In this document: positions 21,100 to 34,331 of the stretch, piece by piece
Layout: each line of letters begins with the position of its first letter
How positions within the stretch are numbered: the first letter of the stretch is position 1
From: Kappaphycus alvarezii
Taxonomy: Eukaryota > Rhodophyta > Florideophyceae > Gigartinales > Solieriaceae
NCBI GenBank assembly: GCA_002205965.3
Contig: NADL03000611.1
Coordinates: forward strand, 744,001 to 808,000
Direction of reading: 5' to 3'
DNA: 64,000 bases
The notes under the pieces: model-generated
What the model was told of the DNA's origin: nothing
The model's database searches: none
What the model saw: the letters and a program-made list of their open reading frames with translations, nothing else
Translations under genes and position numbers: made by a program

Positions 21100-21500
21100 A
21101 GGTGTGTAAATTGTCAAGTTTTTTAATTTTTGGAGGATGTTGTATAGATTGCAGCACCCGGTAGGTTTAAAAAGCGTCTAGAGGCTCAAATTGGAAGGCC
21201 TGCTGAATCAAAAAAGTAGGAGAAATGGGTCTTGTAGTAGAAATTACTGAAAATTGCCTTGAAAAGAATGATTAATAGCGAAAATTACGTGTAGAAATAT
21301 CGATTAAGAAAGAAAATCTTGAGGGTCAAAAAATATCGAGTAAACGGAGAAGAAAAAAATAATTATTGTCAAAGAAGAAGATAACTGCACATAAAATGAG
21401 AAAACGAGAAAATGAAAAAATATAAAGAAATCTAAATTTCTCCGCGGAAAAAGAAAGTGTAGATAGAAGAAAATAAAAGGGTTGAGCGGAGAAACAGAAA
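21100..21500. other. Purine-rich, A-rich stretch without genes
   Basis: From about 21200 to 21510 the plus strand is dominated by A and G (AGAAAATCTTGAGGGTCAAA-like text) with no open frame above background. Nothing functional recognised. Confidence 0.4.
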
Positions 21501-24500
21501 AAGGAATGATTTTTAGCGCAATGTGTATTGCTCGACTTAGTTAGCCTGCGTCCGGGTATGCATTAGGCAATACGGAAAGAGCACACAAGACCTCTTTGCG
21601 TTCGGAAACAGCTTTCTCTTTAAGGGTCTCGCGACCCAGTAGCTTCAGTGTCGTCAACGACGATTCGCAGGTGTCTTATCATTGACTACTGTCATATTTT
21701 ACGTGGCAGAGTAACGATGGTAGAGCAGAGAACGCTTGAATGCTCTGGATTGGTAATATTACTCCCCGGACTGTAAGGCCGGACCGGGTTCAAATGTCTT
21801 ATGGGAGTGTGAATGCTGCGAGTCAGGAGAGGAGACAGTCCTGGATACGTTTATCTCTTGCTCGAGCGACGTTTTTATGAGCCCTGCAGTGCTCCACAGG
21901 AGATGAGTGGAGAGTTTTTTCCTAAGGCACAACAGTAAGCGCTTCCATTTGTATAATGAAACACTGAAACACGTAAGCGCCAAATATACTATACGGCCAC
22001 TCCTCACGGTTGCTCCACTTATGTGTAGACGCTGAGCCGCAATAGCGCCAATGGCGGAAAGAAGCCTTAAATAAGGGATAAACGGAAGGTTAGACAAAGG
22101 GGGATCCGCATGAGATAGAAACAGTAATAAACATGTTCGTTACTGACGAAGGGCCTCGACGTAAACGACAATTTTCTCCGCCTTGGGAGAAATAAAAAAA
22201 TGCGCCATCTAATAGAATCGGGCATCATTGCCTTCGAATTGGTCCACGAAGGTCGCAAAAAATTCAGGAGTCTAAGGAACCGTGTCATTTTCATCTACGG
22301 AATCCGACTCGATTAACTTTCGAATCGCTGTAGTATGCTTGTCAAAGGTTCTTAGTCCGTTCTTGTTCACTAAATGACCCTTTGAAATTCGGCACCTCGA
22401 GCTACTAAGGAACATTTCGAGAGTTCAAAACGAAATAATTATAGAAACAGAGTATCCAATATACACAAATAGGAGTCTAAGTGCTCCTTTTCTGTCTTCT
22501 ATCCCACGCTTGTATTATCTAGGAAGGAAAATAAAACACTCTCCTTTCGACCTACATGTATATTGTTCACTACCCTATAAAAATTTCGCAGGGATTCCTT
22601 CAACCCAATTGGGAGGCAGGTGTGGTTTTATAAACCTAAATACCGTGCGTACTGCAGTCAAAAATTTAGAATAAGGGTGTAATGGGACTTGGTAAAAACA
22701 ATATTTAAATCGAACACCGAAAAATCTTCTTACTCTGAAACAGTCCAAAATTTCTCTAATGATCTCCATGGGGTAGGAGTCTGTGTCGGTAAGGTCATTC
22801 AGGAGGCGGAAATCAGATGTGAAATGATTCCTGAGTCCTTCTTTTTTGCGAGTACATTATTGGTAAACCAAAGAGATATCGGCGGCTCTTGAAAATCAAG
22901 ATATATGAGTCTTTGCATATAATTACACTCGATCGCTTCCTCTTTAGGATAGCGTCTTCGATTGGGTAAAAAAGGTCTCTATATTGGGTTTGAGGGAAGT
23001 ATTGTGCTGCATAATAACGAATTTTCCGAAACCCTTAAGATCTCTCGTCGATCCCATAGCAGAACTCACAGTCTCCGTTTCATTTACGGGCTTGCAGACA
23101 ATTCAAAGATTTCATTAAACTTTAAAGCATCTTCCACCTCATGGTCTTCAATAACTTCCTGGATCCGTTGAACTCAAATCTAGGTCTCTCACAGTTTTCA
23201 GGGAACCAATTCTTCGTTCTGCTTCGTAGAAATAGGAACTGTATCTGATTCCAAGTCAAAGTGAAGATCTCGTTATAACTAGAACCTATGTCCAAGTAAT
23301 AGCTTACCCGGAAGCGTGCTCATCATGAGGACATTTTTGTGGAATCTTCGCCAAAACATCTGGAACTTGATGGTTCCTTCCCCGGTGGCTCTTACATTCA
23401 TAATTTCAGCAGCAGATGATCCATATTCGGTGGGGCGCAACTCTACACCTTTTCCAGGAACCACTTTAAATCAATCCATATGGAAGAAGTCGCAGTATCT
23501 ACCAGTAATTTCAGGTTTAAACCATAGATCGTGACTTCTTCTTCCATTTCGCCATCTTTCTCCATCACATGCTTCAAAACCGCTCCGTATAAGCGCAAAC
23601 ATCTCTGCGCTTGTTTTTTACCATCCTATTGCGAAGTTCTACTTCTGAGCTGTGATTTTCGGCCACCAATAGCCTTCCCTAGCGGCAAATTTATCCCAGC
23701 GGCGTCGAATCGTATCCCTATTCTTCCGATAGCAATATTGAAAAAAGTATCCTTTGCGTTTGCAGTAGAAGCAAGTTTTTCTGCAAATAAGATTATCAAG
23801 CACCTTCAGCCAAACTGCCGCCTTTCTTTGGGTGGCCTTATTGTGCCTATTGGACTCTCTCCATAGTCTTTTGGGCTGAAGAATGCCTGGTAAAAGTGCT
23901 TAGCAAAGTGTCGTAGTACCCCAAAATATGAATTGCTTGGTCTTGAAGACGTACAGGAAGGCCCATCTAGAAGCGGCTAAATATGATTTCCTCAGATATC
24001 TGGATCTGGATATTAATGAAGGCAGACCGAAGTCATTATCTACGGCGAAAAACTACTCGTGTCTCTCAGTCCACTTCATTTCGAAGAAACTATCGTGCAA
24101 CGCGCCGAGCTGGGCCTTGTTGCATAGTCTGCTTTTTAAGTGGTCTTACACCTCATTCGCTGTAGAATGCAAGTGCGCTGCAGCCATGTTGCTGCAACTT
24201 TTCGAATGAGCAAGAAATATAGGCTTTTTTCCTTCTCCTGAAAGTCCTTGGGCAGGCAATACCAAGTTTGTTTGGCATCAGAAAGAGATTCATCTCCAGT
24301 CTTCCGACAATATGAATTCTATAAAAAGATCTTGTTTATCATGTGGGAGACATGACCGAAATACTTAGTGGGGAATTCTTCTTTTGATTTTCTTGCTTTT
24401 GACCCTTCGCGGACTGGTTTTAATGTAGTTCTTCCATTCTTTCAAACTTCTCAGCAAGCTGTACTATCTTTCTCATAGCCTCTGACACACCACGGATTTA

Positions 24501-24600
24501 TTTTATCCTTCGACAGCATATTGACAGTCTTTTCTTGTTTATTCCGCCTTTACCTCACCCCTTTGGAGAGAAACTAGCCTCCTTTTGAGACTTTTAATTT
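21500..24600 (-). mobile_element. Ty3/gypsy-like retrotransposon fossil
   Basis: On the minus strand the order expected for gypsy pol is visible: a protease-like region near 23.3-23.5 kb, then reverse transcriptase remnants at about 22.6-22.9 kb (FGVRFKYCFYQVPLHPYSKF resembles the gyhQipl.p.skk.taf block), then a C-terminal RT piece near 22.4 kb. Gag-like and downstream parts would fill the rest. LTR ends were not located, so both limits are approximate. The element is heavily broken, with many breaks, and looks old. Confidence 0.55.
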
Positions 24601-26176
24601 TCAATTGGTGATATAATAATTTTTTTTGGAATTTTTCGCTATGTCATGCTTTGGGTTCCCTGTTGTTTCTAGAAGAACCATATTTAGTATTTTATGCGAA
24701 ATTTAGCCTATTGTTTGCAATTGCATGCCCTTGCACTATCTTTTCTGGAGAACTTCTTCTCTCTGTCTCCGAAATGCTGCCCTTGAGTACTAAGTTTTTG
24801 GGGAATCCACTCCTAATATAAGGTAATGAAACACCCTTGGTAAATATGCCTATGAGAAATCAGAATTCCGAGAGTATGCAAAGAGTTTAACAGACTCATC
24901 ATGAAAATGAATTATCTGAAAAATGCTTTGCATTGCTTTAACAAAAGATAAAAGTCCAAATATTCCACAGAATTTTGTTCTTTGGTTGTACTCTCGCGAT
25001 GACTAGCTTGGACTTTTGTGTCTGTAAAATCGTTTTTATGTTAAAACTTGAAAATAAAGACGCAAAAGCATAGACCAGATGGTTGATCATACAATCAATG
25101 ATTCCTCTATGGTATTCAAGACCAGACCAGTGTTATGCAAGAACGAGATGCTGATGATGAAAGCACCGCAAGCACAGTTATTTTGACAGAGCAGCATCTC
25201 TTACAGCTTAGCAAGTATGCGCAGGCCCTTAAAAATTACATATGTGATACTGATAAAATGGCAAGTGCGACGGTAACCAGTATACTTATTTTGACGGTGG
25301 CGTGAGGCTTGCATACCGAGTTGCGGACCAAGTCCAAGACAAAAATCATCAGCCATCAGACAGAATAAATAAACAAATGGTCTTGACACAATAAGGAGAA
25401 ACCAACCCATCGAGCACAACGGTCAGTAGTTGTGTCAGACATTGTAAGCTCGGCTTGTAGTGCTTACATTGGAATTCCACCAGCAACCGTGATTCATGCA
25501 TACGTGTTATACGTTTTGGCCTGTTACACCACAGCCGGGGGCACATTATATAAACCACGGAGGGACACTAAATTCATACTAGGTAAGCTATTGTAGTGTT
25601 GCGGACTAAACAGTAGTCCTGTAATGCTGCAAAGCGAGAACGATGCAAGTTACCTAGCTGACAGTGGTAGTCACCGCGTATGTTTATGTACCTTTGTAAA
25701 ACGACGCCAGAAATGCTGACAACTTAGCATTCTGTTGTGTATGAATTGGATTGATGCAACACGAGTATTTGGATTCGTGTCATGACGAACTCCAGAAGTA
25801 GTCGTCTATATAAGAAGCAAAACCAACTTTCGACATAACAAGAAGTCAGCTATAGGGGAGCAATCTGAGACTGATTTGTTCCTGTTGCCCTGTTTTTGTC
25901 ACTGTTCCGTGACTTTGGCTGTATCAAGTTGCTGATGGTTGCTCTGTTTCTCGAGTTGCCTGTATGCCTAACTCTGTTGTTCAATTTCCTGTTGGTAAAT
26001 CTGCCGGCTACCGCCTTTTCGTTCAGCTTTTAAGGTAACGAATGAAGTGTAGAGGTGACAGCGTCTGTCACCGCAAGTCTGTGCCGACTCTATTTTTTAT
26101 GAAACATTGTAGTTCTGTACACTGAAGTCACAAAGTTACCAATAACAGTACTGAAAGTACACCACCTGTAGAACAA
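24601..26176. other. Unassigned stretch, possible solo LTR at about 25734-26119
   Basis: No gene could be supported. From about 25734 (TGTTGTGTATG) to about 26119 (TTCTGTACA) the sequence has LTR-like features: TG...CA ends, a TATA-like TCTATATAAGAAGC near 25805, and a following T/G-rich leader. Flanking 5-base sequences do not match, and no second copy is in the window, so the solo-LTR idea is weak. It lies immediately left of the Copia fossil. Confidence 0.25.
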
Positions 26177-26538
26177 TGTGTCTGATTTCGTTCATAAATC
26201 TCTCGTTCCTGGACAAGAGTAGCTCCATGGAGCCAATTACGGTGTTCAAAAAGCAGAACAACCTTATTATGATGGTAATATTTCATGTACTTCTCTTCCT
26301 CATTAATGACTCTACACTTTTTCACCTTTTTTCTCTTCCTCTGCTGTCACTGCGCAGCCAATGCGATATAGCCCTTTGCATTGCACTCACTCTGTAGTAC
26401 CTTGACCTTTTGCCTCAATCATAACCTTTGTCAAGGGTTGTGGACAACACACACTTATTGCATTACCATAGGATATATTTGCATTAAAGCAGTGATCTGG
26501 TTGTAATTTGGATATCAGATACAATCCTTACATCGACA
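26177..26538 (-). repeat. Copia fossil LTR (3' LTR of the minus-strand element)
   Basis: Begins TGTGTCTG and ends TACATCGACA on the plus strand. It aligns end to end with 31468-31819, sharing blocks such as GTGGACAACAC, ATTACCATAGGAT and CACTTCTCTTCCT-like text. Adjacent 5-base flanks of the two LTRs (AACAA and CCACA) do not match as a target duplication. Confidence 0.8.
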
Positions 26539-29500
26539 CTCTTCAATTTTCAAAGGCTAGAATTCGTGGGACTACTCCTGTTGTACAATAGTACCGCCAG
26601 TTCTAACCACCCGCTGAAGCACTTCGAGGTCTAGCTGACCGTAGTCCACCAAAAAAGTCATCGCTTGGAACTTTCCCCGCTTGGTTAGAAAATCTGCCAG
26701 ATTATGCTCACTTCGGACCCAGCTGATGTCACATATTTCTCCATTTCTATATGCTTCCCGTTCTGCCATAAGATCAATCATGAGTTGGCGCTCCTTTGTG
26801 GATGAATTCTTAACAATTACCGTAAAAAGACTATCTGAACCCGTACAAAGCTGAAGTGGAACATTACTTCCAACCATGTTCTGCACATCATGGAGAACCC
26901 CCAAAAAACAGTCAAATACATCGGCAAATGAGTAAAATTCCACTCCCAAAGTCCATCGTACGATCCGCTTCGATTTGTAGCTTAATGAGTGGATAATGTT
27001 TGCATGGCAAGTATTATCGCAGAGAAGAATAAGAAAACCGAGTTGGTGGTACAGCGAGGAAGTGTTTGAAAAGGACGAATCAGAAAAAATTTTGATGCAC
27101 AGAGATTTTTTATCCAAGAGTTGCTGGAGGATGCCTCTACGCGGTGTTTTTAGAATGTAGGCGATTATTGAGTTCCGTATTTTCACGCATTTCCCGCTCC
27201 AGTTTTTCTCAGTAAGCTGCGTAGAAAGGTTGATGTATGCCCAAATATCAGGCCTTGTACTTGTAAGCCAAACCAGTGCTTGTCGTCGAGACCGAAATAT
27301 ATACAATGTACAATTTGAAGGTAAGGGCTCAAGCCTCCTTGCATACCGCTCCTAATGCAGAAGATAATCGTTTTCGAGTTTCTCAAGCTGCATTCCGGCC
27401 AATTCAAATGAGTCGTACTCATGTTTCTTTGTGTTAAATTTGCGATCCGTCACAGTAGACGTTTTTTGAAAGTCACTCGTCTCGACACTTATTGCTTCAT
27501 CGATGTACGTGCCGACTATGCCATCTAGAGTTCAACGCATCACCTTATAGAAAAAAAAGAGAGGTCGCTTGTGGCTGGTTTCATGCAAAGGTACCCAATG
27601 ACATGATTGAAGAGAGCCTCATGTCTTTAGCCTCCGCTCTTTTATAGCCCTTAAAGAGACTTCTTGAGGCAGAGCAGTTTTTTGGGAGGCAGGTCAAACA
27701 TTTTCGCTGAGAGGACGTAAAAATCGCGCATAAGCTGGCGAGAGGACTGCAGATAACCCTGAGAAATGTCTTGCGACTACAGGTGCAAGCGGGATGTAGC
27801 TGTCAATGCGACAAGAAAGCGTAGGGAGCCCTTACTAAGAGTAGTAATGTTGTGTACGAGGATGTCCTTTTGAGAACCTGTGTGTCCCTGGACCACAAAA
27901 CGTGCTTTGCACAACTCCTTAGGGGTACAGATGTGCTTGATAGAGAGCATAAGCATAAAGCGTTCCCCAAAAATATTATCCTTTGTACACACGGTGTGAA
28001 AATCCTCGCGATTGACAACCTAAAACAGCTCGCGAGGTGATAGGCCAAAAATTTCCTTTTCAACAGCAAAAAGCATGTTCGGATGCCGAATTAGCGCATC
28101 CTCTGGAGTAAGAATCTCAGTGACCAAAGTTAGAGCCGGTTGAGGGAGCGGAATTGCTTAAATGCAGCAATAATCCTCTCTAGTTCACGCTCTCCTATCA
28201 GTGAGGGATCTGGAAGCAGCTGTGAGATATTGAAAGTATTTGGTTCTCCATTGTAGTCCACAGTGACTTACTTATTTATGACAATAGTGACAGAGAACGG
28301 CCCGATCCTAGAGCCATTATTAAGAACAGTGGACTTACCCTCTCTGTAAAAGTGCACAGAATCTCCCAGCGAGATGAGGTAGTGAGTACCAGGTGGCAAT
28401 TTGGAGCGGAGTGCTTCCTGAACACGGAGACGGGACGAGAACGATGCCATTTCTTGGCGGGCGGTCTGCAGGGCTACCTTGCGCTCGCGCTACGCTGGGA
28501 CTTCCATTTTCGACCACAGGCAATGACGGTAGCGACCCGAAAACTAAGAGGGCCGGAATAATACCATCAGGACCAGCGGTATCATTAATAGCTTTGACAG
28601 TCAAGCGAAGGAATATCTCATGGTCCATGCGTGGGTGGTCGGTCATGACCTTCTCAAAAACTTGTCGCAGAGGCTCGTGATATAGCTCGCCAATTCCAAT
28701 AGAGTTGTGACTCTTTACCCCTAACAACTGCACATCGATTGCATGCAGTGACGTGACACCTTGCTAATACTTCGAAGTAAATATCTCCCCTCGATAAACT
28801 CGAATTCGGTTTGGATAAGCGGTACAGGCAGAGGCACAGCCTACTACAAAAGCATCCCAAACGTCCCGTGCAGACTCACTTTTGAGGATGATGGTATTCT
28901 GAAAGCGAATCTGCGTGTCAAATATGTGGATGAGGGGCTGATCCTATAGCCAAATGAGGTCTACAGCGACCTCATGGTTGAACTTCACCTCGTCTTCGGG
29001 GATTTGGACTCGAAACCAGTAAAATTTAGAATGATGCTTTTGACAATTGCGGCAAGCAGAGGCTATTTACTCGAGTACACGGTGAGTATCTCCATTCACC
29101 TCGTGAGGGCGAGTACGCTTCAGAACATTGTAAAGCTTCTGTACGCTAGGATGGAAGAAGTGAAGATGGAGCTTTTAAAGCTCACTTATGGTAAAGAAAA
29201 CTGACTCCGGACCCAAACTTACCAACATGTGACCGTACTTGTGTTGTATAGGGACTCGCCAACCGTCGCAAAGGCAGTCCAGAAAGTTAAGCAAATTATC
29301 AGTTACTGGTGACTCCTTGTCCATCGTGTCTAAACTCAGTAGTAATGGGATGTCTGCAGGATAAAATCTCTCACCAGCGGAATAAAAGTCCTTTGAGGGG
29401 TGAGAATACGAATTAATTTTGTCGAGGCTATCGCATTAGCCGTTGCAAAATACGAACATAACATTAGATGGAGCTAAACCAAATTCCCGACAGAATATAC

Positions 29501-31467
29501 GACAGGATGCCAAAGCCTGGCGCTTGCCGATAACAGAGCGTGTGGCACCACCGTCTGATCATGCAACCTCGAACTTCTTCGTATAGTAACGATCAGTTCA
29601 TCGCGACGACGGGGAATGCAGCACGATGAGGGTTTTGCGTTTACGACAGTGATAAGGGCAGGCCGGTCGTGGTAGAGGCTCTCCACGAGCCTTGTGCAGC
29701 GTTTACCATCGAACGGTGTGAAAAAGAAGCTGCTGTAACAAACAGGTTCATTAGGACACTTTCCCGGGGGATTCGTAGGCCTGAAGGATGGAACTTCTCG
29801 GCCATATAAATCCCGAATTAAAAACCCGAGTCTGATGTATGGGATGTCAAAGAGGCGTCCTCCGCAGAATTTGAGACAGAATCCAGTAGGACAAGAGACG
29901 GTCGGCGATTGTTGGCGAAATGAACGCACTTAACGTCGCCGCTACTAGTGGGAACCCCGTCCGTGTCGGAGTACTCCGACGAGCTTTCGCTGGAGCTACT
30001 GATTTGCCGGAGAAAAAGCGTTCCTTCCTTCACGGCAGTGAGTAGTACATGGGCAACCCCATAATAAGCTTCGGTAAATTTGGTAAGTGACGCTTTACCC
30101 GCTTGAAATTTTTCAAGATTTTGGGCCACACGTTCCAAGTTGATTGGCTCGGAACATATTTTGACTCGACATCCTTACTTCTCACAATTGAAACATTTGG
30201 GCTTCTGACGAGCATGAGGGGACGATTTTGAGGAATCAAGACGACCCCAAAGGTGATAGGGTCAGAATAATTGATATTCGAACGAGTGGAGCGGAAACTT
30301 CCAAGGCCTTGTGCAGCACGCTGAGACCTGGCAACATGAGAAGAATAGAATCATTTCCACTTATTATGGAATTCTTCAAGGGTAGTGCGATATCGAAAGT
30401 AGGTCATTTTCCTAATTTCGTCATTCCAAGATAACATCAATGCACATTCGCGGTCGTGGACAGCCTGCTCCAGAAAGGAGCTTTTGTGGAACTTGTTTCG
30501 GAGTTGCATATGGGCCACTGGTGCCAGTTTCCCGATTTCCTTCGTAAGTTAATTCAAAGCCTCACGTCCCGATTTGCCATTCCGTTCGTAGTCGGAGAGC
30601 GTTAAGGAACGGAATCGTTCCGTGACGGCATCCATGTTCGTTTCAGACGAATAAGCTTCATTTAATAGTAGCACCGCTGACCCCCAGATTTTTGCTTGAT
30701 CTTGCACCTGCTCAAAGTAAAACTCAAGGGCCTCGCCTCGCAGAACGTGACGGAGGAACTACAACTTTTCTGAGGCAGATACTCCAGCTTCTTCACTTAC
30801 ATGATGATAGGTCTTAAGGTGCCTAGGCCAGTTCTACTCTAATGCGCCTGAGAACTTGTCGCGATAGTTCTTAAAATTTACGGCAAAGACTTTTGAGAGG
30901 TTACACTTCTGAAAATCAGCTTGCTTTTGGTTAGTTCTTAGGATCTCGGCTTGCGAATCAAACGGAATTACATTGCCATTTCCAGCGGTAGTGTGCTGTA
31001 GGGGTTAGCAAAACATCCTCACCGCGCTTGACTGCATGAAAACTGACCAGTGCTGCGAGACAAACATCCTTGTACTTGTCCAAGAAAATGTAAAATATTG
31101 CTCGTCGCGGAATGAATAGACATGATACGACAGAATTTAGATATGAGATATCTCTCGATTCTAGGAAGCATCTGAGGCGCTTTTATATCTCCGGATTGAC
31201 GGAGATGTCTGGATGGGCAAGTTCTTTGGGGATCAGCTCTTCAGATATAGTTTTCTTCAGCTCTGTACCGATTAGTCCTGTTTCAGCCTCGTAACCGACA
31301 AGTAAATTGCGGAGTCCGGTCTGCAGTCCGTTCGAAAGTTTAAGTCTACGCCAAAAACGATTGGGGCGGTCATACGGCTTTTGCAGTCTGAATCTCAGCC
31401 ATTTCTTCGTTCGTAAGTGGGTAGTTGCTTCTTTCAGCACCGGTTTTTAATTCACAAAAATAAAAAA

Positions 31468-31819
31468 TGTGTCTGGTGTCGTTCCTAAATCTCTCTTCAC
31501 TGAACAAGAATAGCTCGCGGGAGCCATTAAGATTGTTCACAAAGTAAAACAAAAATATTGTGGTGGTAATATGTTATGCACTTCTCTTCCTTATTAGTCA
31601 CTCTACAGTTTCTCACCTTTTGTTTTCTTTCTCTGCCGTCACTACGCACCCAATGCGAGATAGCACTTTGCACTGCACTCAGTCTGTAGCACCTCGACCT
31701 TTTTCCTCAATAACAATCTCTGGCAAGGGTTGTGGACAACACCCATTTATTGAATTACCATAGGATCTATTTGCATTGACGTAGTGATTTGGATCTCAGA
31801 TACGACCCTTACATCAACA
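31468..31819 (-). repeat. Copia fossil LTR (5' LTR of the minus-strand element)
   Basis: Begins TGTGTCTG and ends TACATCAACA on the plus strand, so on the element's own strand it starts TGTTGATGTAAGGGTC, a usual Copia form. It aligns with 26177-26538 over its whole length with roughly 20% mismatch plus small gaps by eye. Confidence 0.8.
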
Positions 31820-32598
31820 CCACAGTACGCGTTACTACACTTTGCTGAGAATACACGTGTATATGACCCACATCGGCACAGTGCAACACAGTAGTACAGT
31901 CCTCGAATATCCTGTTTGTACTACGAAGCAAAATAGTGTTTATCCTGATTCTAGATATGGGTTGGTTCTCGACGGGCTTCAGACATGAGATTGAGGGACT
32001 AGGCAAGAGTATTCGGCACCAACCGCCGGCTGGCTACCCTCGCTTTTTCTCGTCGGTGTAGCCAGCAGTTAACTTTTTATAGTGTCTCCAAACGCATTCT
32101 CTCTCAGCTCCATTCGCTATCAAATTGCCCAATGTCGGATCCTTTGCTGTGCTGTTCCCATTGCAATAGTTCTCGTCAACGTACGCATTTCTCTGTGCCC
32201 CTTGCACTGGTCACCCATCGCCATCGCCATCGCATCTCATCGCCCCATCGTTTGTCAGTAACATATTTCGCCCCGCCGCTTTTGGTGTTATCCATTGCAC
32301 CAACTCACAGTCCTTACCCAAAGGACATCGCATCCATTGTCAGTCGCATTTCAATTCACGATTCATGCCGTACGCATATCCACTTTTTTAAACGTATAGT
32401 GATACCGTAAGCTTAACCGTTTCTTGTGAGCATTACAGCTAATGACAGTCAAAGTCATGCAATAGAATCATAAGACAGGTGTCTTAGCTTCAATCCAACA
32501 ACAGTAATGTAAGTACAGTTGTAATGAAAGAGTGACGAAAACTTGTGTCGTAGTTTACGTACTGTACGATTAACTACAATACGTTGATTTTCCGTCTT
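31820..32598. other. Spacer before the Harbinger element
   Basis: No supported gene. The open frame at 32132-32410 is Ser/His/Pro-rich with no recognised motif. A GTACTGTAC motif is at about 32560. Confidence 0.3.
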
Positions 32599-32777
32599 TT
32601 AGGCCCTTTCTATACTAGACGTCTCACGGCGCATATTGTCTCAAATACCCAGTATTCTGGGGATTTCCCATTTCATTGGACACTTTCCAAGCTGTCCAAT
32701 TTCCCCTCTATTTTGGGGCCACTCGAAAGCGAGCCCAACTCCGGACCCACGCTTGACCCAAGAAAAGAATCGTCCCC

Positions 32778-33985
32778 ATGGACAGTCAAAGACGTCGCAT
32801 GGTGGCAATCGCGGTTTGTACCGCATTGGCCGACGAAGACGATGCAATCGAACATGCTGTTGGCAGAGTCATGAAGTCAACACCACTTCCCTATGTTTTT
32901 CAACTGCTAACGACAGATGCACGTGCTGGAGCCAAAGGACGTCTGTGGGAGCGCAAACGGAATTCTTCCTCATGGTTTTTTGATTACGCCATATCGCATG
33001 ACTTTATGGGAAGTGCATCTTGGCGACGCAACTTCCGCATAGAATACTCCATCTTTCAACGTATATCATGCGAACTGCGTCCCGACATTCAGCGCACAAA
33101 CTCAAAGTTTCGGAAAGCACTACCAGTAGAAATAAAACTTGTTGCTTTCCTTCTTTATGCTGGCGGAGGGACTTGTGAAAGAGTAGCGGCACAGCTCGGG
33201 ATTGGTCCTAGCACAGTATGTGCTGGTATTTCAACAGTTAGTACTGCAATTGACCAAAGATATCGAGATGTTATTTGTTTTCCAACTATCTAACAGGATA
33301 TTGCAGCTACGATGAAAGGCTTCCAAAAAATCAGTGGTGTTCCATACTGTGTTGGTGCCATTGACGGGACTCATATTAGGTGGCCCGCTTGTCCTCAGGA
33401 CCAATATTATGAGTATCGATGCTATAAGGGATATCCCAGCATTGTACTCTTCGCGGTGGTAGGGGCAGACAGACGTTTCATCTATGTCGACATCGGAAAG
33501 CCTGGAGTACTGGGAGACTCTACTATTTACGAAAGATCAAAAATGAAGCGAAACATCGACAATGGGGTGTGGTTAGGTGAAATTATCCCAGATTTAGTTA
33601 TTGCAAATGTTGCAGTACGTCCGTATCTCATTGGAGATTGTGCGTTTCAGCTGAGCCAAAATATGATGAAGAGCTTTAGCGAAGCCGAAAAGAACGCTAA
33701 CTCTGTCCTCCGAACGTGGGATAAAGTTGCAAGGAAGACAAGGAAGCCCGCAAAATGTGCGTTTGGCATGCACAAGGACCAATTTTCTGTGCTCAAAGAC
33801 GGAATCAAGCTGCACCACGAAAACGAAATTGTCCTCTTCATTTTGGCCTGCGTTATGCTGCATAATATGTGCATTGATAATGGAGATGTCGTTGAAGAAT
33901 ACCTACCTCCCGAGGAAAAAACATGATCCTAACGATGTCGTTACAGCCGAAACAAGAGCTAGAAAGAAGCAGAGAGATGCTTTAC
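32778..33985 (+). pseudogene. PIF/Harbinger transposase (DDE_Tnp_4), near-intact
   Basis: The frame from 32778 gives an N-terminal half with an HTH-like segment (GGTCERVAAQLGIGPSTVCA, about 33163-33222). The catalytic half follows in the same frame: VGAIDGTHIRWPACP with the first Asp (about 33350), VDIGKPGVLGDSTIYERS with the second (about 33488-33540), and LIGDCAFQLSQNM. A single in-frame TAA at 33291-33293 separates the halves. The C-terminal end appears to shift frame near 33920 into ETRARKKQRDALL, the basic tail usual for this family. The nested retroelement begins at the end of that tail. About 400 residues is normal for Harbinger transposases. With one stop and one shift it is probably inactive, although catalytic residues are kept. 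It acts with a Myb-like partner, remnants of which are at 39.4-40.1 kb. Confidence 0.85.
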
Positions 33986-33988
33986 TTT

Positions 33989-34260
33989 GGTGGAATGATT
34001 GGAAAATTATGGGTGAATATGATAAGGGGGCTTCGACGTGGCTGTGATCCACAACTGGAAGCAAGTCACGCTGTCACGTCTGCATCTCGGTTGCATTTGC
34101 ATCCATCGGACTGTAAGCCACTCGAGATATGGCCATGTTGGCAGCTTACTGTTGCACAAGAACTTGATGTGCGATCACAACCCGTCGAACAGGTCTATAT
34201 AACCGACAACTTGGAAACCTTTGGCACAACTTCTGGTCCCTCAAGTCGTCGCTTGTTCTC
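33989..34260 (+). repeat. Split direct repeat A1
   Basis: 272 bases starting GGTGGAATGATTGG. It matches 38266-38537 over the same length with about six differences by eye. It contains GGTCTATATAACCG, a TATA-like element that could drive the element's transcript. Confidence 0.85.
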
Positions 34261-34331
34261 ATCCCTCGAACCAGCTCCGGACGAATCACCGTCTAGGCCG
34301 ACCTTCACACACAACACAACATTCTCCCGCA

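Larger units (their letters stand above)
26177..31819 (-). mobile_element. Copia (Ty1-type) retrotransposon fossil with both LTRs
   Basis: Two direct repeats of about 350-360 bases bound a 5.6 kb element read on the minus strand. Parts in order from the right: gag remnant with a zinc-knuckle-like KCFNC piece (about 30.2 kb); protease region (about 29.8 kb); integrase remnant (about 28.3-28.7 kb, with MDHEIFLRLTVKAINDTAGP); RT remnant (about 27.8-28.0 kb); and RNase H (26572-27306, DSSFSNTSSLYHQLGF and VRSEHNLADFLTKRGK). Integrase before RT defines Copia. The LTRs match at roughly four of five positions by eye, so the insertion is old. The element is broken with many breaks; the RNase H part is the longest uninterrupted piece. 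Confidence 0.85.
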